Shown here: positions 38,384-48,517 of the stretch, piece after piece | Position numbering within the stretch: position 1 is the first letter of the stretch | Layout: each line of letters opens with the position of its first letter | NCBI RefSeq assembly: GCF_003633775.1 | Contig: NZ_RBIN01000007.1 | Coordinates: forward strand, 62,001-126,000 | DNA from: Kushneria sinocarnis | GTDB taxonomy: Bacteria > Pseudomonadota > Gammaproteobacteria > Pseudomonadales > Halomonadaceae | Reading direction: 5' to 3' | DNA: 64,000 nucleotides | Made by a program: the position numbers and the translations under genes | Notes under the pieces: generated by a model | Databases searched by the model: none | The model's input: the letters and a program-made list of their open reading frames with translations, nothing else | What the model was told of the DNA's origin: nothing

Positions 38384-39792
38384 ATGGCCGATCCGAAACA
38401 CGCCCGCTATACCACCGCCAATGGCGCACCCGTACCGCATGACGACATCAGTATCACTGCCGGTGCGCGCGGTCCGTTGACGTTCGACAACTGGCGGCTG
38501 TTCGAAAAGCTTGCCCACTTCAACCGTGAGCAGATTCCCGAGCGCGTGGTACATGCCCGTGGCGCAGCGCCGCTTTCGGCACCTTCCGCCTGACGCGCGA
38601 TCTGAGCGATCTGACCTGCGCCGACTTTCTCGGGAGCGTGGGCAGGCAGACACCGGTGGTGGCCCGCTTCTCTACCGTCGCCGGCGGTCAGGACAGTGCC
38701 GATAACCTGCGTGACGTCCGCGGCTTCTCGGTCAGGTTCTACACCGAGGAGGGCAACTGGGACATGGTGGGCAACAATACGCCCGTCTTCTTCATCCGCG
38801 AACCGAGCAAGTTCCCCGACTTCATCCATACCCAGAAAAAGGACCCGCGCAACAACCTGGTCAACTGGCAGAATCGCTGGGAGTTCTGGGCCAACCATCC
38901 GCAATCCTTCCACCAGGTCACCATCCTGCTCTCCGATCGCGGTATCCCGTACAGCTACCGACACATGAACGGCTACAGCTCGCACACCCTGAGTTTCTAC
39001 AACGAGCGGGGCGAGCGTGTCTGGGTAAAGTGGCACTTCAAGACCAATCAGGGCATTCGCAACCTGACCGATGAGCAGGCACGCCACTACCACATCAATC
39101 CCTTCGATCTGACCAAGGTGTGGCCGCATGCCGACTTTCCGCTGATGGAGATCGGTCAGCTCGAACTCAATCGCAATCCGGACAACTACTTCGCCCAGGT
39201 CGAGCAGCTGGCCTTCTCGCCCTCGAACTTCGTGCCCGGCATCAGCGGTTCGCCCGATCGGGTGCTGCAGTCACGGCTGTGGGCCTATGCCGATGCCCAT
39301 CGCTATCGGCTGAGCGTCAATTACCAGCAGATCGAGGTCAATCGCCCGCGCTGTCCGGTCAGCAATTATCAGCGTGACGGGCTCATGGCGGCAGCGGCGT
39401 CGCCGGGTGAAGCGCGGGAAGGCGGGCAGTATGCCCTGACCAACTTCTATCCCAACGATCGCGCTGCCGAGGGGGCGCCGGTGCCCGATGCCAGCGTGGT
39501 CGAGCCACCCATGCCACTGGAGCAGGAGGCCTGGGTGAACTACCACGACAATCGTGACGAGGACAACTTCAGTCAGGCCGGTGAACTCTATCGTCTGTTC
39601 GACGAAGGCCAGCGCGAACGGCTGGCCCGGGTGTTCGCCACCACCCTGCAGGAGGTCACGGCCGGCGTGCGCCAGCGGGTGATTGCCCAGTGCTGCGCTG
39701 CGGATGAGGATTACGGCCGCCGCGTGGCGCAGGCCTGTCGCGAAGGCGCCGGTGAGTCTGCCACCGCGGAGCAGACCCTGAACAACCCATGA
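38384..39792 (+). pseudogene. Catalase (small-subunit, KatA-like) with a one-base frameshift
   Basis: The first frame (38384-38593) encodes the catalase N-terminus up to the catalytic His in VVHARGAA, then stops. The remaining catalase follows in the frame one base over and reads through to 39792. The frames join if one G is restored near 38567, which turns GCA-GC-GCC into GCA-GGC-GCC and gives [16 protein letters not shown]. The repaired protein would have about 469 residues, a normal small-subunit catalase with the active-site Asn in NNTPVFFIRE and the haem-ligand Tyr in RLWAYADAHRYRL. As read, no active enzyme is made. A real mutation and a sequencing error both fit; the rest of the gene shows no decay. 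Confidence 0.85.
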
Positions 39793-39873
39793 TGCGTCGG
39801 TAATTCGCGGGCAGCATCACGCAGCCGAGAGTCGAACACCACCGGCTGCGCATACGCCCCTGGCATCAACAGC

Positions 39874-39905
39874 AAGCCCCGGCTCCGGTCGGGGCTTTCC
39901 TTTTT
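39874..39905 (+). terminator. Intrinsic terminator after the catalase pseudogene
   Basis: An 8-bp stem AAGCCCCG/CGGGGCTT with an 8-base loop is followed by TTTCC and TTTTT, about 80 bases past the stop. It shows that the catalase locus is an independent unit from katE. Confidence 0.85.
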
Positions 39906-40084
39906 GGCAGAGCTGCGGGTTTGTTCCTACGATAAAAAATGCATCGCCGGCTGCCGGAAAAGCGCCGGCGGTTGCAGAAGGTCGGTGATGGCCTGTCATC
40001 GCTTCGTACAAGGATACTGAACACGACTATCGGACAGTCGCTTCGGTCGTCTTGCGACCGTGATGTTCAACGAGGAGAGATCGA

Positions 40085-42232
40085 ATGGCTAGGAATCCTT
40101 ACAGCACATCCAACACGGATGAGGCTCACGATACCGATTTCAATACCAGTGAGCGCTCCAAGGATGAAAATCTGACCCGCTATCGCAGTGATGCCGAAGG
40201 GCATGATCTGCGGACCAATCACGGAGCCCGTATAGCGGACAATCACAACTCGCTGAAGGCCGGCGAGCGTGGTCCGACCCTGATGGAAGACTTTGTCTTC
40301 CGCGAAAAGCTCAATCATTTCGATAACGAGCGCATTCCCGAGCGTATCGTGCACGCCAGGGGGGCTGCCGCTCACGGTGTGTTCGAAGCCTATCCGGAAG
40401 CCGAGAAGTATTCCAAGGCAGCGGTGTTCAGGAACGGCAAGCAGACGCCGACCTTCGTACGCTTCTCCACGGTGCAGGGCGCGCGCGGTTCCAACGATAC
40501 CGTGCGTGACGTCCGCGGTTTTGCCACCAAGTTCTATACCGAAGAGGGCAACTGGGATCTGGTCGGCAACGACATGCCGGTCTTCTTTATCCAGGATGCC
40601 ATCAAGTTTCCCGATTTCGTGCATGCGGTGAAGCCCGAACCGCACAACGAGATTCCCCAGGGGCAGTCGGCACACGATACCTTCTGGGACTTCGTCTCGC
40701 TGATGCCGGAGTCGGCGCACATGGTGCTCTGGACCATGTCCGACCGAGCCTTTCCGCGCAGCTATCGGTCCATGGAAGGCTTCGGTGTACATACCTTTCG
40801 GCTGGTGGACAGGCAGGGCAAGTCGCGTTTCGTCAAGTTCCACTGGAAGCCGCTGGCCGGTACCTGGTCCCTCATCTGGGACGAGGCCCAGCTGCTATGG
40901 GGCCGGGATCCCGACTTCAACCGTCGCGAGATGTGGAATGACATCGAGAACGGCGACTATCTCGAGTGGGAACTCGGGGCCCAGATTGTCGAGGAGGAGG
41001 ACGAGCACAAGTTCGACTTCGATATCCTCGATCCAACCAAGATCATCCCCGAGGAGCAGGTGCCGGTCACCCCGCTGGGCAAGATGACCCTGAACCGCAA
41101 CCCGGACAACTACTTCGCCGAGACCGAGCAGGTGGCCTATAATCCGGCACACATCGTACCGGGGATCGATTTCACCAATGACCCGCTGCTGCAGGGGCGC
41201 CTGTTCTCCTATCTGGATACCCAGATGCTGCGCCTGGGCGGGCCGAACTTTCAGGAGATCCCGATCAATCAGCCGGTCACGCCGGTGCACAACAACCAGC
41301 GCGACTCGATGCATCGTCAGACGATCAACAAGGGGCAGGCGGCCTACGAGCCCAACTCGATCGATGGCGGCTGGCCGCGCGAGACGCCGGCAGCCCCGGA
41401 AAACGGCGGCTTCGAGACGGTCAATGAGCGCGTCGATGCCCACAAGATCCGGGCGCGCAGCAACTCCTTCGCCGATCACTATTCCCAGGCCACGCTGTTC
41501 TGGAACAGTCAGACCGAGGTCGAGAAGGAGCACATCATCGCGGCCTACACCTTCGAGCTCTCCAAGGTCGAGCGGCCATGGATTCGTGAGCGGGTCATCC
41601 AGCAGATCCTGCCCAACATCGATCTCGAGCTGGCGCGTCGTGTGGGGGAAAACCACGGTATCGAGGCGCCGACCGAGAAGCCGGCGCCGGCCGAGGAGCT
41701 GGGGCAGGGGGCCCAGACCGAGTCTCCCGCCCTCAGCCTGATGGCGCGTCTGCCCGGCAATATCCGCTATCGCAAGGTCGCCATCCTGGCGGCCAATGGT
41801 GTCGATGGCGAGCAGGTCGAAAGCATTCGTTCGAAGCTCAGCGCCGAGGGTGCCCGGGGCTTCGTGATTGCGCCCAGCATGGCGCCGCTGAAGACGAAGG
41901 GCGGTGGCTCGCTGGCACCGGATGCCATGCTCAACGGGCTGCCATCGGTCACCATGGATGCGGTCATCGTGCCCGGCGGGTCCGATAGTGTCGAGGCCCT
42001 CAAGAGCTCCGGGCTGGGACAGTACTATCTGCAGGAGGCCTGGAAGCATCTCAAGGTCATTGCCACCGTAGGGGAGGCGAAGGACCTGATCGAGGCGGCC
42101 AACGTTGAAATGGGCGATGGGGTGCTCAATGCCGACAGCGTTGATGGCTTCTTCGGTGACTTTGTCAGTTCCCTGGGTCAGCATCGGGTCTGGTCGCGGG
42201 ATGCCAAGGCCAACAGCATGCCGGCAGGCTGA
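40085..42232 (+). CDS. katE: Large-subunit catalase HPII type
   Basis: Haem catalase of 715 residues that dismutates hydrogen peroxide in the cytoplasm. The catalytic His lies in RIVHARGAAAHGVFE near residue 93, the active-site Asn in GNDMPVFFIQD, and the haem-ligand Tyr in RLFSYLDTQMLRLGGPNF. The C-terminal 150 residues form the class I amidotransferase-like (DJ-1 fold) domain of clade 2 catalases, with VAILAANGVDGEQV and VIVPGGSDS. A GAGGAG site precedes the ATG. A short hairpin CGGTCG-TCTTG-CGACCG (40044-40060) lies in the leader. It could cover for the broken neighbouring catalase. Confidence 0.95.
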   Translation: MARNPYSTSNTDEAHDTDFNTSERSKDENLTRYRSDAEGHDLRTNHGARIADNHNSLKAGERGPTLMEDFVFREKLNHFDNERIPERIVHARGAAAHGVFEAYPEAEKYSKAAVFRNGKQTPTFVRFSTVQGARGSNDTVRDVRGFATKFYTEEGNWDLVGNDMPVFFIQDAIKFPDFVHAVKPEPHNEIPQGQSAHDTFWDFVSLMPESAHMVLWTMSDRAFPRSYRSMEGFGVHTFRLVDRQGKSRFVKFHWKPLAGTWSLIWDEAQLLWGRDPDFNRREMWNDIENGDYLEWELGAQIVEEEDEHKFDFDILDPTKIIPEEQVPVTPLGKMTLNRNPDNYFAETEQVAYNPAHIVPGIDFTNDPLLQGRLFSYLDTQMLRLGGPNFQEIPINQPVTPVHNNQRDSMHRQTINKGQAAYEPNSIDGGWPRETPAAPENGGFETVNERVDAHKIRARSNSFADHYSQATLFWNSQTEVEKEHIIAAYTFELSKVERPWIRERVIQQILPNIDLELARRVGENHGIEAPTEKPAPAEELGQGAQTESPALSLMARLPGNIRYRKVAILAANGVDGEQVESIRSKLSAEGARGFVIAPSMAPLKTKGGGSLAPDAMLNGLPSVTMDAVIVPGGSDSVEALKSSGLGQYYLQEAWKHLKVIATVGEAKDLIEAANVEMGDGVLNADSVDGFFGDFVSSLGQHRVWSRDAKANSMPAG

Positions 42233-42253
42233 GAGCCGGCCCTGATGACAGCG

Positions 42254-42279
42254 AACCCCGGCTTCGGTCGGGGTTTTTT
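42254..42279 (+). terminator. Intrinsic terminator of katE
   Basis: A 9-bp stem starting AACCCCG closes on a TTCG loop and ends in a run of six T, 22 bases after the katE stop. Confidence 0.93.
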
Positions 42280-42419
42280 GTGCCCTGCTTTCCGGGGTTA
42301 AACCCTTTCGGGAATGGACGCCGAATACCCTTGTGGTATGTTTCAGGCCCGCATCATGCGGCGGTCGCGACCAGGTTCGCCGACGCTGCAGCTGTCAAGC
42401 GCCACACGGAAGATTCATC

Positions 42420-43742
42420 ATGTCCCAGCCTGCTGCCACGCCATCTTCTTCCTCGCCGCCCCGCCGGTCGCGCGAGCGCTTCATCGGGCTGGAGTGGCTG
42501 CGCTTTCTGCTGGGATTCTACATTGTGCTGTTTCATACCCTGCACAATTACCCCAGCATCAGCAGCTGGTCACACTATCTGACCGATGTCGGCTTTTTTG
42601 CCACCAGCGCCTTTTTCGTGCTCTCCGGGTTTCTGCTGACGCATGTCTATCTGGATGGCGATCAGCGCATGCGCGAGCCGGCTCACCATTTCTGGATCAA
42701 GCGCTTCGCCAATCTCTATCCGATTCATGTCGGCTCGTTTCTGCTGGCGATGGCGGTTTCCACGCTGGTGGGCTATCTGGCGATCACGGCCGAGGATGCC
42801 GGTACGTCACTGCGCTTCGTGATGTTCGATGTCAACAATGACATGGGACAGCTCAATCCCGGCAGCCTCAAGCATCTGATGGACAACGGTGAGGTGGCCC
42901 TGAACGTGGGGCTCAATGTGCTGATGCTGCACGCCTGGAACCCCTATTATCTGACCTTCAATCCGCCGTCGTGGTCGATCTCGGCACTGTTCTTCTTCTA
43001 TCTGCTGTTTCCGGTACTGGCACCGCGACTGAGGCGGGTCAGGCATACCCGGCTGGCGCTGACGGCCACCAACCTGATCTATCTGATTCCGCCGCTGATC
43101 GTGATTGCCACGACCCAGTACGGCATGCCCGAGACGGGCATCCTGCATCGCAATCCGATCATTCGGCTGCCGGAGTTCGTGGCCGGGATACTGCTGTGTG
43201 CCTTCTATGCCAAACGCCGGGATGCCGGCCGTCGTCCGACGGGCGGAACCTGCCTGCTGCTGCTGATCTTCGTGCTGGCGGCAATGGCGGGGGCGACCCT
43301 GCTGCTGCGCCAGGGCCATGCCTGGTATTATCTGCTGCACAACGGGCTGCTGCTGCCGGCTCAGCTGGCACTGATCTATGCGGCCCTGTTCATCCCGACC
43401 CCCCGCCGGGCCTGGGTTGAACGTCTGGCAGGGCGGCTGGGCGGCGCCTCGCTGCCGATGTTTGCCCTGCACGTGCCGCTGTTCGTGCTGTTCTCCCGCG
43501 CCGAACGGATCCTCTCCGGTGAACCCTGGCTCTGCCCGGGCAACTTTCGGCTCTGCATAGCTGCGGCAGGCGATCTGTCGCTGGCCCTGTATCCCGTTTT
43601 CCTGCTGGTGACGGTCGTGTTCTGCGTGATCTTTCAGGAGCAGCTCGTGGTGCGCGTGCGCAGGAAAATGGTCAGCGCGCTGCTTTCCCGCCGTACGCAG
43701 CGAACCGCTGCCCGCGAGGCGCCGGGGCCCGGCCCCCTCTGA
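42420..43742 (+). CDS. Acyltransferase 3 family membrane protein (OafA-like)
   Basis: A 440-residue polytopic membrane protein with about ten hydrophobic segments. The acyltransferase-3 N-terminus is clear: RFIGLEWLRFLLGFYIVLFH with the conserved His, then FFVLSGFLLTHVYL. These enzymes O-acylate surface polysaccharides, lipopolysaccharide or exported sugars; the substrate here is unknown. The ATG at 42420 follows GGAAG; an in-frame start at 42333 would add 29 arginine-rich residues and is rejected. No functional partner is adjacent. Confidence 0.87.
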   Translation: MSQPAATPSSSSPPRRSRERFIGLEWLRFLLGFYIVLFHTLHNYPSISSWSHYLTDVGFFATSAFFVLSGFLLTHVYLDGDQRMREPAHHFWIKRFANLYPIHVGSFLLAMAVSTLVGYLAITAEDAGTSLRFVMFDVNNDMGQLNPGSLKHLMDNGEVALNVGLNVLMLHAWNPYYLTFNPPSWSISALFFFYLLFPVLAPRLRRVRHTRLALTATNLIYLIPPLIVIATTQYGMPETGILHRNPIIRLPEFVAGILLCAFYAKRRDAGRRPTGGTCLLLLIFVLAAMAGATLLLRQGHAWYYLLHNGLLLPAQLALIYAALFIPTPRRAWVERLAGRLGGASLPMFALHVPLFVLFSRAERILSGEPWLCPGNFRLCIAAAGDLSLALYPVFLLVTVVFCVIFQEQLVVRVRRKMVSALLSRRTQRTAAREAPGPGPL

Positions 43743-43874
43743 GGACCCTTCGAAGCCGCTTCCGATCGGTTACAATGGGTGGCTGCTCCGGGGCGATAGC
43801 GCTTCGGGGCGAGGCCCGTTGCGTCCGATAAAGTGTCTCTTCGATCGACCCCTTCAGTGATTCAGAGGTGAGTA

Positions 43875-46160
43875 GTGAACGACACGCACAGGGGTTGGTG
43901 GGTCAGAGTGCTCACGCGCCATGGCTGGCCCATGGCCGATGACCCGACACGCATGCTGAGTGCGCCGCGCGCCAGGGCCAGACTGCGTGCACTGGCGATC
44001 GAGGATCGGGGTGCGCTGGCCTGGCAGCTGATGAAAAGTGGTGAGCAGCCGGCAGACTGTCCCCGGGCACTGCTGCTGCTGGCCCTGGGCGGTTGTGCCG
44101 GCTGGCTGGGCGAGACTGCGATCGATCACTGGCTGGCGCGTCTGGCCGCGGTCAGCGAGGGGCGCACGCCCGCTGACGAGGATGATCCCTGGCCACGGGG
44201 ACGTGCGGCCATCTGGCGCGCGCGCGCGCTGCTGGCGCCGATGCCCGAGGCGGAGGGAGACAGCGCATGCGACTGGCCGGAGGTGGCGCTGTTTCTGACG
44301 CGCACCTGGGCGATCACCGACCGCAGTGAGCTGATCCGGATGCTGCTCTGGCTCGGCGGGCAGGGGCATCGGTACGGCTGGGATCTCGATTATCGCCGCA
44401 TTCGGCGGATGACCTCTGCCGAACGGCTGAAATGGCGTGCCGGACTGGGCGAGAACGAGGACTACGGTCGGGTGCTGCTGCAGTTCGTGGGGCGTGACGA
44501 GACACCGGACTGGGCCGCATGGGACTGGTTGCGGCTGATCGATCTGGCCTGCGCCGGCTGGCTGATGGGCTGGCTGGAGGAGCAGGAAGCCGTGGATTTC
44601 GCGGTTCATGGCATGGATCTGCTGCTGCAGCGCCATGATGACTGGGCCGGCATGCTGGCGGCCTGGCAGCGCGGAGCCAGTCTGTTCGAAGGACGTGATC
44701 TGACCACTGAAACCGATGCCCGCGCCGAGCTGCTGCTTCACGGCCGGCACACGCCCTGGCAGCACCCGCCCGCCGCCCTGGTGGATGAGACGATGCTGGC
44801 AGCGTCCCGGGAGCGCATTCGTCAGTGGCGCTCGGGGGCCCGGCACTGGGTGCTGGCGGTGGCGGGAGTACGCGATCCCGATCTGTTCTATCGGCAGGGT
44901 ATGGCAGCCCCGGCCGATGACCAGCGTCGCCGGGAAGCCCGCCGGTATCTGCAGGAGACGCTGGACTGGTGGCCGCAGGAAGGGGTATCGGCGATCTCCC
45001 GTTACTGGCTGCCGGGGCAGGCCCATCACCTCAATCAGCTGGCCAGCGATGCCGCGCATCGCACGCTGGCGCCAGCCGATACACCGTTCGGGCGACCCTC
45101 GCGGGAGTGGCTGACGGTAAGGGGGCAGCTTGCCGAATGCCGTGAGCATGCCGCGACCATCGTGATGGCGGAGCGCTTCGGCTTTCAGCTGGCCATGCTC
45201 GAGGATGGCGACGTGGGCGAGGAAGAGGTGCAGCAGCGGCTGCAGCGCTCGTTTGCCGGTGTGCTGGGGCGTCTCTATGCCACGCCCGAGCGGCTGCTGC
45301 AGGCTTGGCTGGCCTGGGAGCGGGTGCTGCCGGAAGACCCCGACGCGTCGCTGGCCGATGATCTTGAATGGCATCTGAATGATCCCGGCAGCCCCTTTCA
45401 CTGGCTGGAATACCTGGCGGGCGAGTGGCAGGAGCCCGGCCCGCGGCCCACGCTCGAACAGTTCACTGCCCTGGCCCTGAGCGGACCGCTCAACACCCCG
45501 AACTGGGGCATGCCGCAGATGCAGCAGAATCGCCAGACCGGCGAGCTGCGCGACTGGCTGGACAGCCACTACGGGCTAGGCAGCGCAACGGCGCTGCGCG
45601 ACTTTCTCGACTTCCTGAGCGAGGCGGGCGATCGTCAGGAGTATCAGATCACCTATGCCCCCTATACGCTCAATCTGCCGCGTCTTCGCGAGGAGATCGC
45701 AATCATGGAGACCGGGCAGTGCAGCGAAGAGGATCAGGTACATCTCGATCGCCTGCGTCGTGTACGGGACAATGATCAGCAGTGCAACGACCTCGACATG
45801 GCCGCCTGGGACATTGCCCAGCTGGCGGATCTGTGTGTCGCCGGCCGCCAGCTGGGCTGGCTGGATGAAGATGCCATGAATCACTATCTCGAGCGTGCCC
45901 TGGCCCTGGCCCGGCAACACTATGGTGACTGGCGCGCCTATGCCCGGGGACTCTATGCCGGCTACAGCTTTTTCATGATGGGTGTTCCCGAGCGCCACCG
46001 CTTGCTCGAAGAGCTGCGCAGTGCGCTGATGATGTGGCTCTGTGGTACTCCGCCGCTGGCAGGCGCCTGGGCGAGCCTGGATTTTCCCGGCGCCGCACCG
46101 GGACACTGGCCGGCCCTGCATGTCGATGTCCTCAGCCAGGATCGCAGCATTCTGCACTGA
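43875..46160 (+). CDS. Tandem DUF1266 protein of unknown function
   Basis: A 761-residue protein rich in Trp and acidic residues, with no signal peptide or membrane helix. Two DUF1266-like units are visible. Unit 1 has TRTWAITDRSELIRMLLWL, then AWDWLRLIDLACAGWLMGWLEEQEA and a DDWAGMLAAWQRGASLF segment. Unit 2 has ALRDFLDFLSEAGDRQEY, then AWDIAQLADLCVAGRQLGWLDEDA and GDWRAYARGLYAGYSFF. A 300-residue linking region lies between. DUF1266 proteins (for example E. coli YbeU and YbeR) have no established activity. The start is GTG at 43875, preceded by AGAGG. It is a stand-alone gene. Confidence 0.75.
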   Translation: MNDTHRGWWVRVLTRHGWPMADDPTRMLSAPRARARLRALAIEDRGALAWQLMKSGEQPADCPRALLLLALGGCAGWLGETAIDHWLARLAAVSEGRTPADEDDPWPRGRAAIWRARALLAPMPEAEGDSACDWPEVALFLTRTWAITDRSELIRMLLWLGGQGHRYGWDLDYRRIRRMTSAERLKWRAGLGENEDYGRVLLQFVGRDETPDWAAWDWLRLIDLACAGWLMGWLEEQEAVDFAVHGMDLLLQRHDDWAGMLAAWQRGASLFEGRDLTTETDARAELLLHGRHTPWQHPPAALVDETMLAASRERIRQWRSGARHWVLAVAGVRDPDLFYRQGMAAPADDQRRREARRYLQETLDWWPQEGVSAISRYWLPGQAHHLNQLASDAAHRTLAPADTPFGRPSREWLTVRGQLAECREHAATIVMAERFGFQLAMLEDGDVGEEEVQQRLQRSFAGVLGRLYATPERLLQAWLAWERVLPEDPDASLADDLEWHLNDPGSPFHWLEYLAGEWQEPGPRPTLEQFTALALSGPLNTPNWGMPQMQQNRQTGELRDWLDSHYGLGSATALRDFLDFLSEAGDRQEYQITYAPYTLNLPRLREEIAIMETGQCSEEDQVHLDRLRRVRDNDQQCNDLDMAAWDIAQLADLCVAGRQLGWLDEDAMNHYLERALALARQHYGDWRAYARGLYAGYSFFMMGVPERHRLLEELRSALMMWLCGTPPLAGAWASLDFPGAAPGHWPALHVDVLSQDRSILH

Positions 46161-46389
46161 AGGGGATTGGGCCCGCAGGACGATCGCTCTGGCGGAAAAG
46201 TGTGAGGCGAACGGTTGAGTCGGGCAGGAGGCGATTAAAAAACACCGTTGTTTTTCATTAGGTATCGTCAATCAGAGCGATAGCCTTTATGATCCCGCTG
46301 ACGTGCACGGCGCCAGGGGCCGGGCACCGCACACGGTGAATAATGATACCGGCTGGCGCGCCGGCCGGATCGATAAAAAGGGTCACACC

Positions 46390-47001
46390 ATGCATTACCC
46401 GCTTCTGCGCAGGCTGGGAGCCGGCAGTGTCGTGCTGTTGCTGCTTGCAGGCTGCGCAGCTCAGAACACGGCATCCTCGAGCGCTGCCACGAGGGTGGAT
46501 GCCGCGTCAGCGCTGGCCGTCAGCTCGGCCGGTTCGGCCCGGTCGAGGCAACAAATGCGCTCCTCGCTTGAGCATTTCATGCAGTCGGTGTCACTGGCCG
46601 ATATCCGCGAAACCCTGCTGGGTGAGGCATCCGCCTGGTCCGGCACGCCCTACCGCTACGGCGGGGAGACCCGCGCCGGGATCGACTGTTCGGCCCTGGT
46701 GCAGCGTATCTATCGCGACAGCTTCGATGTCCGCCTGCCGCGCACTACGGCGGGTCAGGTGCTTGAAGGCCAGCGGATCGCCCGCGATGAGCTGCAGCCG
46801 GGTGATCTGATCTTCTTTCGACCCTCCCGCCGGGACCGTCATGTCGGCATCTATGTCGACAATGGCATGTTCCTGCACGCTTCGAGCTCATCGGGTGTCA
46901 GGATGTCGAAGCTGGATAACCCCTACTGGATCAGTCACTACTGGCAGGCGCGCCGTCCCGAGGCCGCCCAGCTGCTGGTCATGCGAACGGCGTCCCGCTA
47001 G
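46390..47001 (+). CDS. NlpC/P60 lipoprotein, probable murein endopeptidase
   Basis: A 203-residue lipoprotein. The signal peptide ends in the lipobox LLLAGC, so the mature protein is anchored to a membrane, probably the outer one. The C-terminal NlpC/P60 domain has the catalytic Cys in GIDCSALVQRIYRD, the His in DRHVGIYVDNG and a further His in FLHASSSSG. It is like the Spr/MepS family, which cleaves peptide cross-links in peptidoglycan. The ATG at 46390 gives the signal peptide; longer in-frame starts do not. The 229-base gap before it shows no gene. Confidence 0.9.
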   Translation: MHYPLLRRLGAGSVVLLLLAGCAAQNTASSSAATRVDAASALAVSSAGSARSRQQMRSSLEHFMQSVSLADIRETLLGEASAWSGTPYRYGGETRAGIDCSALVQRIYRDSFDVRLPRTTAGQVLEGQRIARDELQPGDLIFFRPSRRDRHVGIYVDNGMFLHASSSSGVRMSKLDNPYWISHYWQARRPEAAQLLVMRTASR

Positions 47002-47127
47002 TCCGCGCGGCCATTCGGCCATGAAATGTCCGGTGTCCGCCCGTTTCATGGCATCATGATGACTTGTCCATTGGCGAAGCGGTAATGGCTGCCGCTTCGT
47101 CGTGCCTTGAGTTGGCAGGGAGGTCAC

Positions 47128-48324
47128 TTGAGCATCGAACCCCGCACGCCACGGTGGTGGCGAGCAACCCTGGCGCTGAGCCTCGGTTCCTTTCTGATTT
47201 TCGTCAATCTTTATGCCATTCAGCCACTGATGCCTCGCGTGGGTGAAGACCTGAACCTGTCGTCGCTGCAGGCCAGCTGGCTGCTGTCGGTGGCCACGCT
47301 GACCCTGGCGATTGCACTGCTGATATTCGGCCCGCTTTCGGATGCGATCGGGCGTCGCGCGCTGATGCTGATCACCATGGCGCTGGCAACGGTCTGCACC
47401 CTGATGCTGTCGCTGGCGCCGGGCTATGCCAGCCTGCTGGCGCTGCGCGCGCTGCAGGGGTTCCTGCTGGGCGGGCTGCCCGCCGTGGCTGTCGCCTGGA
47501 TGGGGGACGAGTTCACCCGCCCGGCGCTGACCATGGCAGTCGGCCTCTATATCAGCGGCAATTCACTGGGTGGTATCAGTGGCCGGGTCATCGGTGGTGC
47601 CGTGGGCGGTGTCTGGGGCTGGCGCGCCAGTTTCGTGGTGGTCGGGCTGCTCAGTGTCGTGGCCTGGCTGGTGTTCCTGTGGCTGCTGCCCCATCAGCGC
47701 TCCTTTGTTCCCCGCAGCCTGAACCTGCGCAGGATGGGAGGCGATCTGCTGGGCCACCTGCGCAATCGCATGCTGCTGGGCGCCTATCTGCTTGGCGGGC
47801 TCAACTTCTTCGTTTTCGTCAACCTCTACAGCTACATCACCTTTCGGCTCTCGGCGCCGCCCTTCGGGCTGGCCACCCAGTGGCTGGGGCTGCTGTTTCT
47901 GACCTATCTCGGCGGGACGGTCGGCTCGGCCTTTTCGGGACGCCTGACCGGCAGGCTCTCCCAGCCGGCGGTGATGATCTCGGGTATCGTGCTGCTGATG
48001 GCAGGGACCCTGATCACCCTGTCAGGCTCACTGCCCATCATTGTGGCCGGACTGTGCTTCAATGCCTTCGGGTTCTTCATGTGCCACTCGATGGCCTCCA
48101 GCTGGGTAGGTCGTCAGGCGATCGGCGCGCGCGCCAGTGCCTCTTCGCTCTATCTCATGTTCTATTATCTTGGTGCCAGTCTGGGCGGCTTTTATCTCGA
48201 ACCCTTCTGGAAACTGGCCGAATGGCCGGGGGTAGTGGCGGCAGCACTGGCGGTCTTCTGCATTACCCTGACCATTGCCGAGCTGCTGCGACGGATGGAG
48301 CGTTGCCAGCTGGTACGGGGTTGA
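47128..48324 (+). CDS. MFS transporter (YnfM-like)
   Basis: A 398-residue major facilitator with twelve hydrophobic segments. The loop 2-3 motif is GPLSDAIGRRAL, and motif C-like glycines appear in helix 5 (YISGNSLGGISGRVIGGAVGG). The sequence resembles the YnfM/arabinose-efflux-like drug:H+ antiporters; the substrate is unknown. No ATG or GTG is well placed. TTG at 47128 is chosen because GGGAGG lies just upstream (close spacing) and the protein then starts SIEPRTPRWW. TTG at 47107 is an alternative. Confidence 0.82.
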   Translation: MSIEPRTPRWWRATLALSLGSFLIFVNLYAIQPLMPRVGEDLNLSSLQASWLLSVATLTLAIALLIFGPLSDAIGRRALMLITMALATVCTLMLSLAPGYASLLALRALQGFLLGGLPAVAVAWMGDEFTRPALTMAVGLYISGNSLGGISGRVIGGAVGGVWGWRASFVVVGLLSVVAWLVFLWLLPHQRSFVPRSLNLRRMGGDLLGHLRNRMLLGAYLLGGLNFFVFVNLYSYITFRLSAPPFGLATQWLGLLFLTYLGGTVGSAFSGRLTGRLSQPAVMISGIVLLMAGTLITLSGSLPIIVAGLCFNAFGFFMCHSMASSWVGRQAIGARASASSLYLMFYYLGASLGGFYLEPFWKLAEWPGVVAAALAVFCITLTIAELLRRMERCQLVRG

Positions 48325-48517
48325 CCCGTGGCCGCGCCGGGCCAGGTATGCTCTTGCCCGGGCACGCCAGGGTGCCGGCCGGGGCGAGGTGCGCTCGTGC
48401 CGGGGCAGCCGGGCCGGGGTCGGAAATCCGGTTTCGATACGGGGATCGCGTCGACCCGGCGACACGGGAAGCGCAGGTGGTTTAAAATAAAAGTAACACG
48501 ATGTTACCGAGGTTTCG

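Noticed and set aside
39793-40084. OxyR-type site or small gene before katE
   Set aside because: Beyond the upstream terminator and a short CGGTCG/CGACCG hairpin, nothing matched an OxyR site well enough to call, and the short frames lack ribosome sites.
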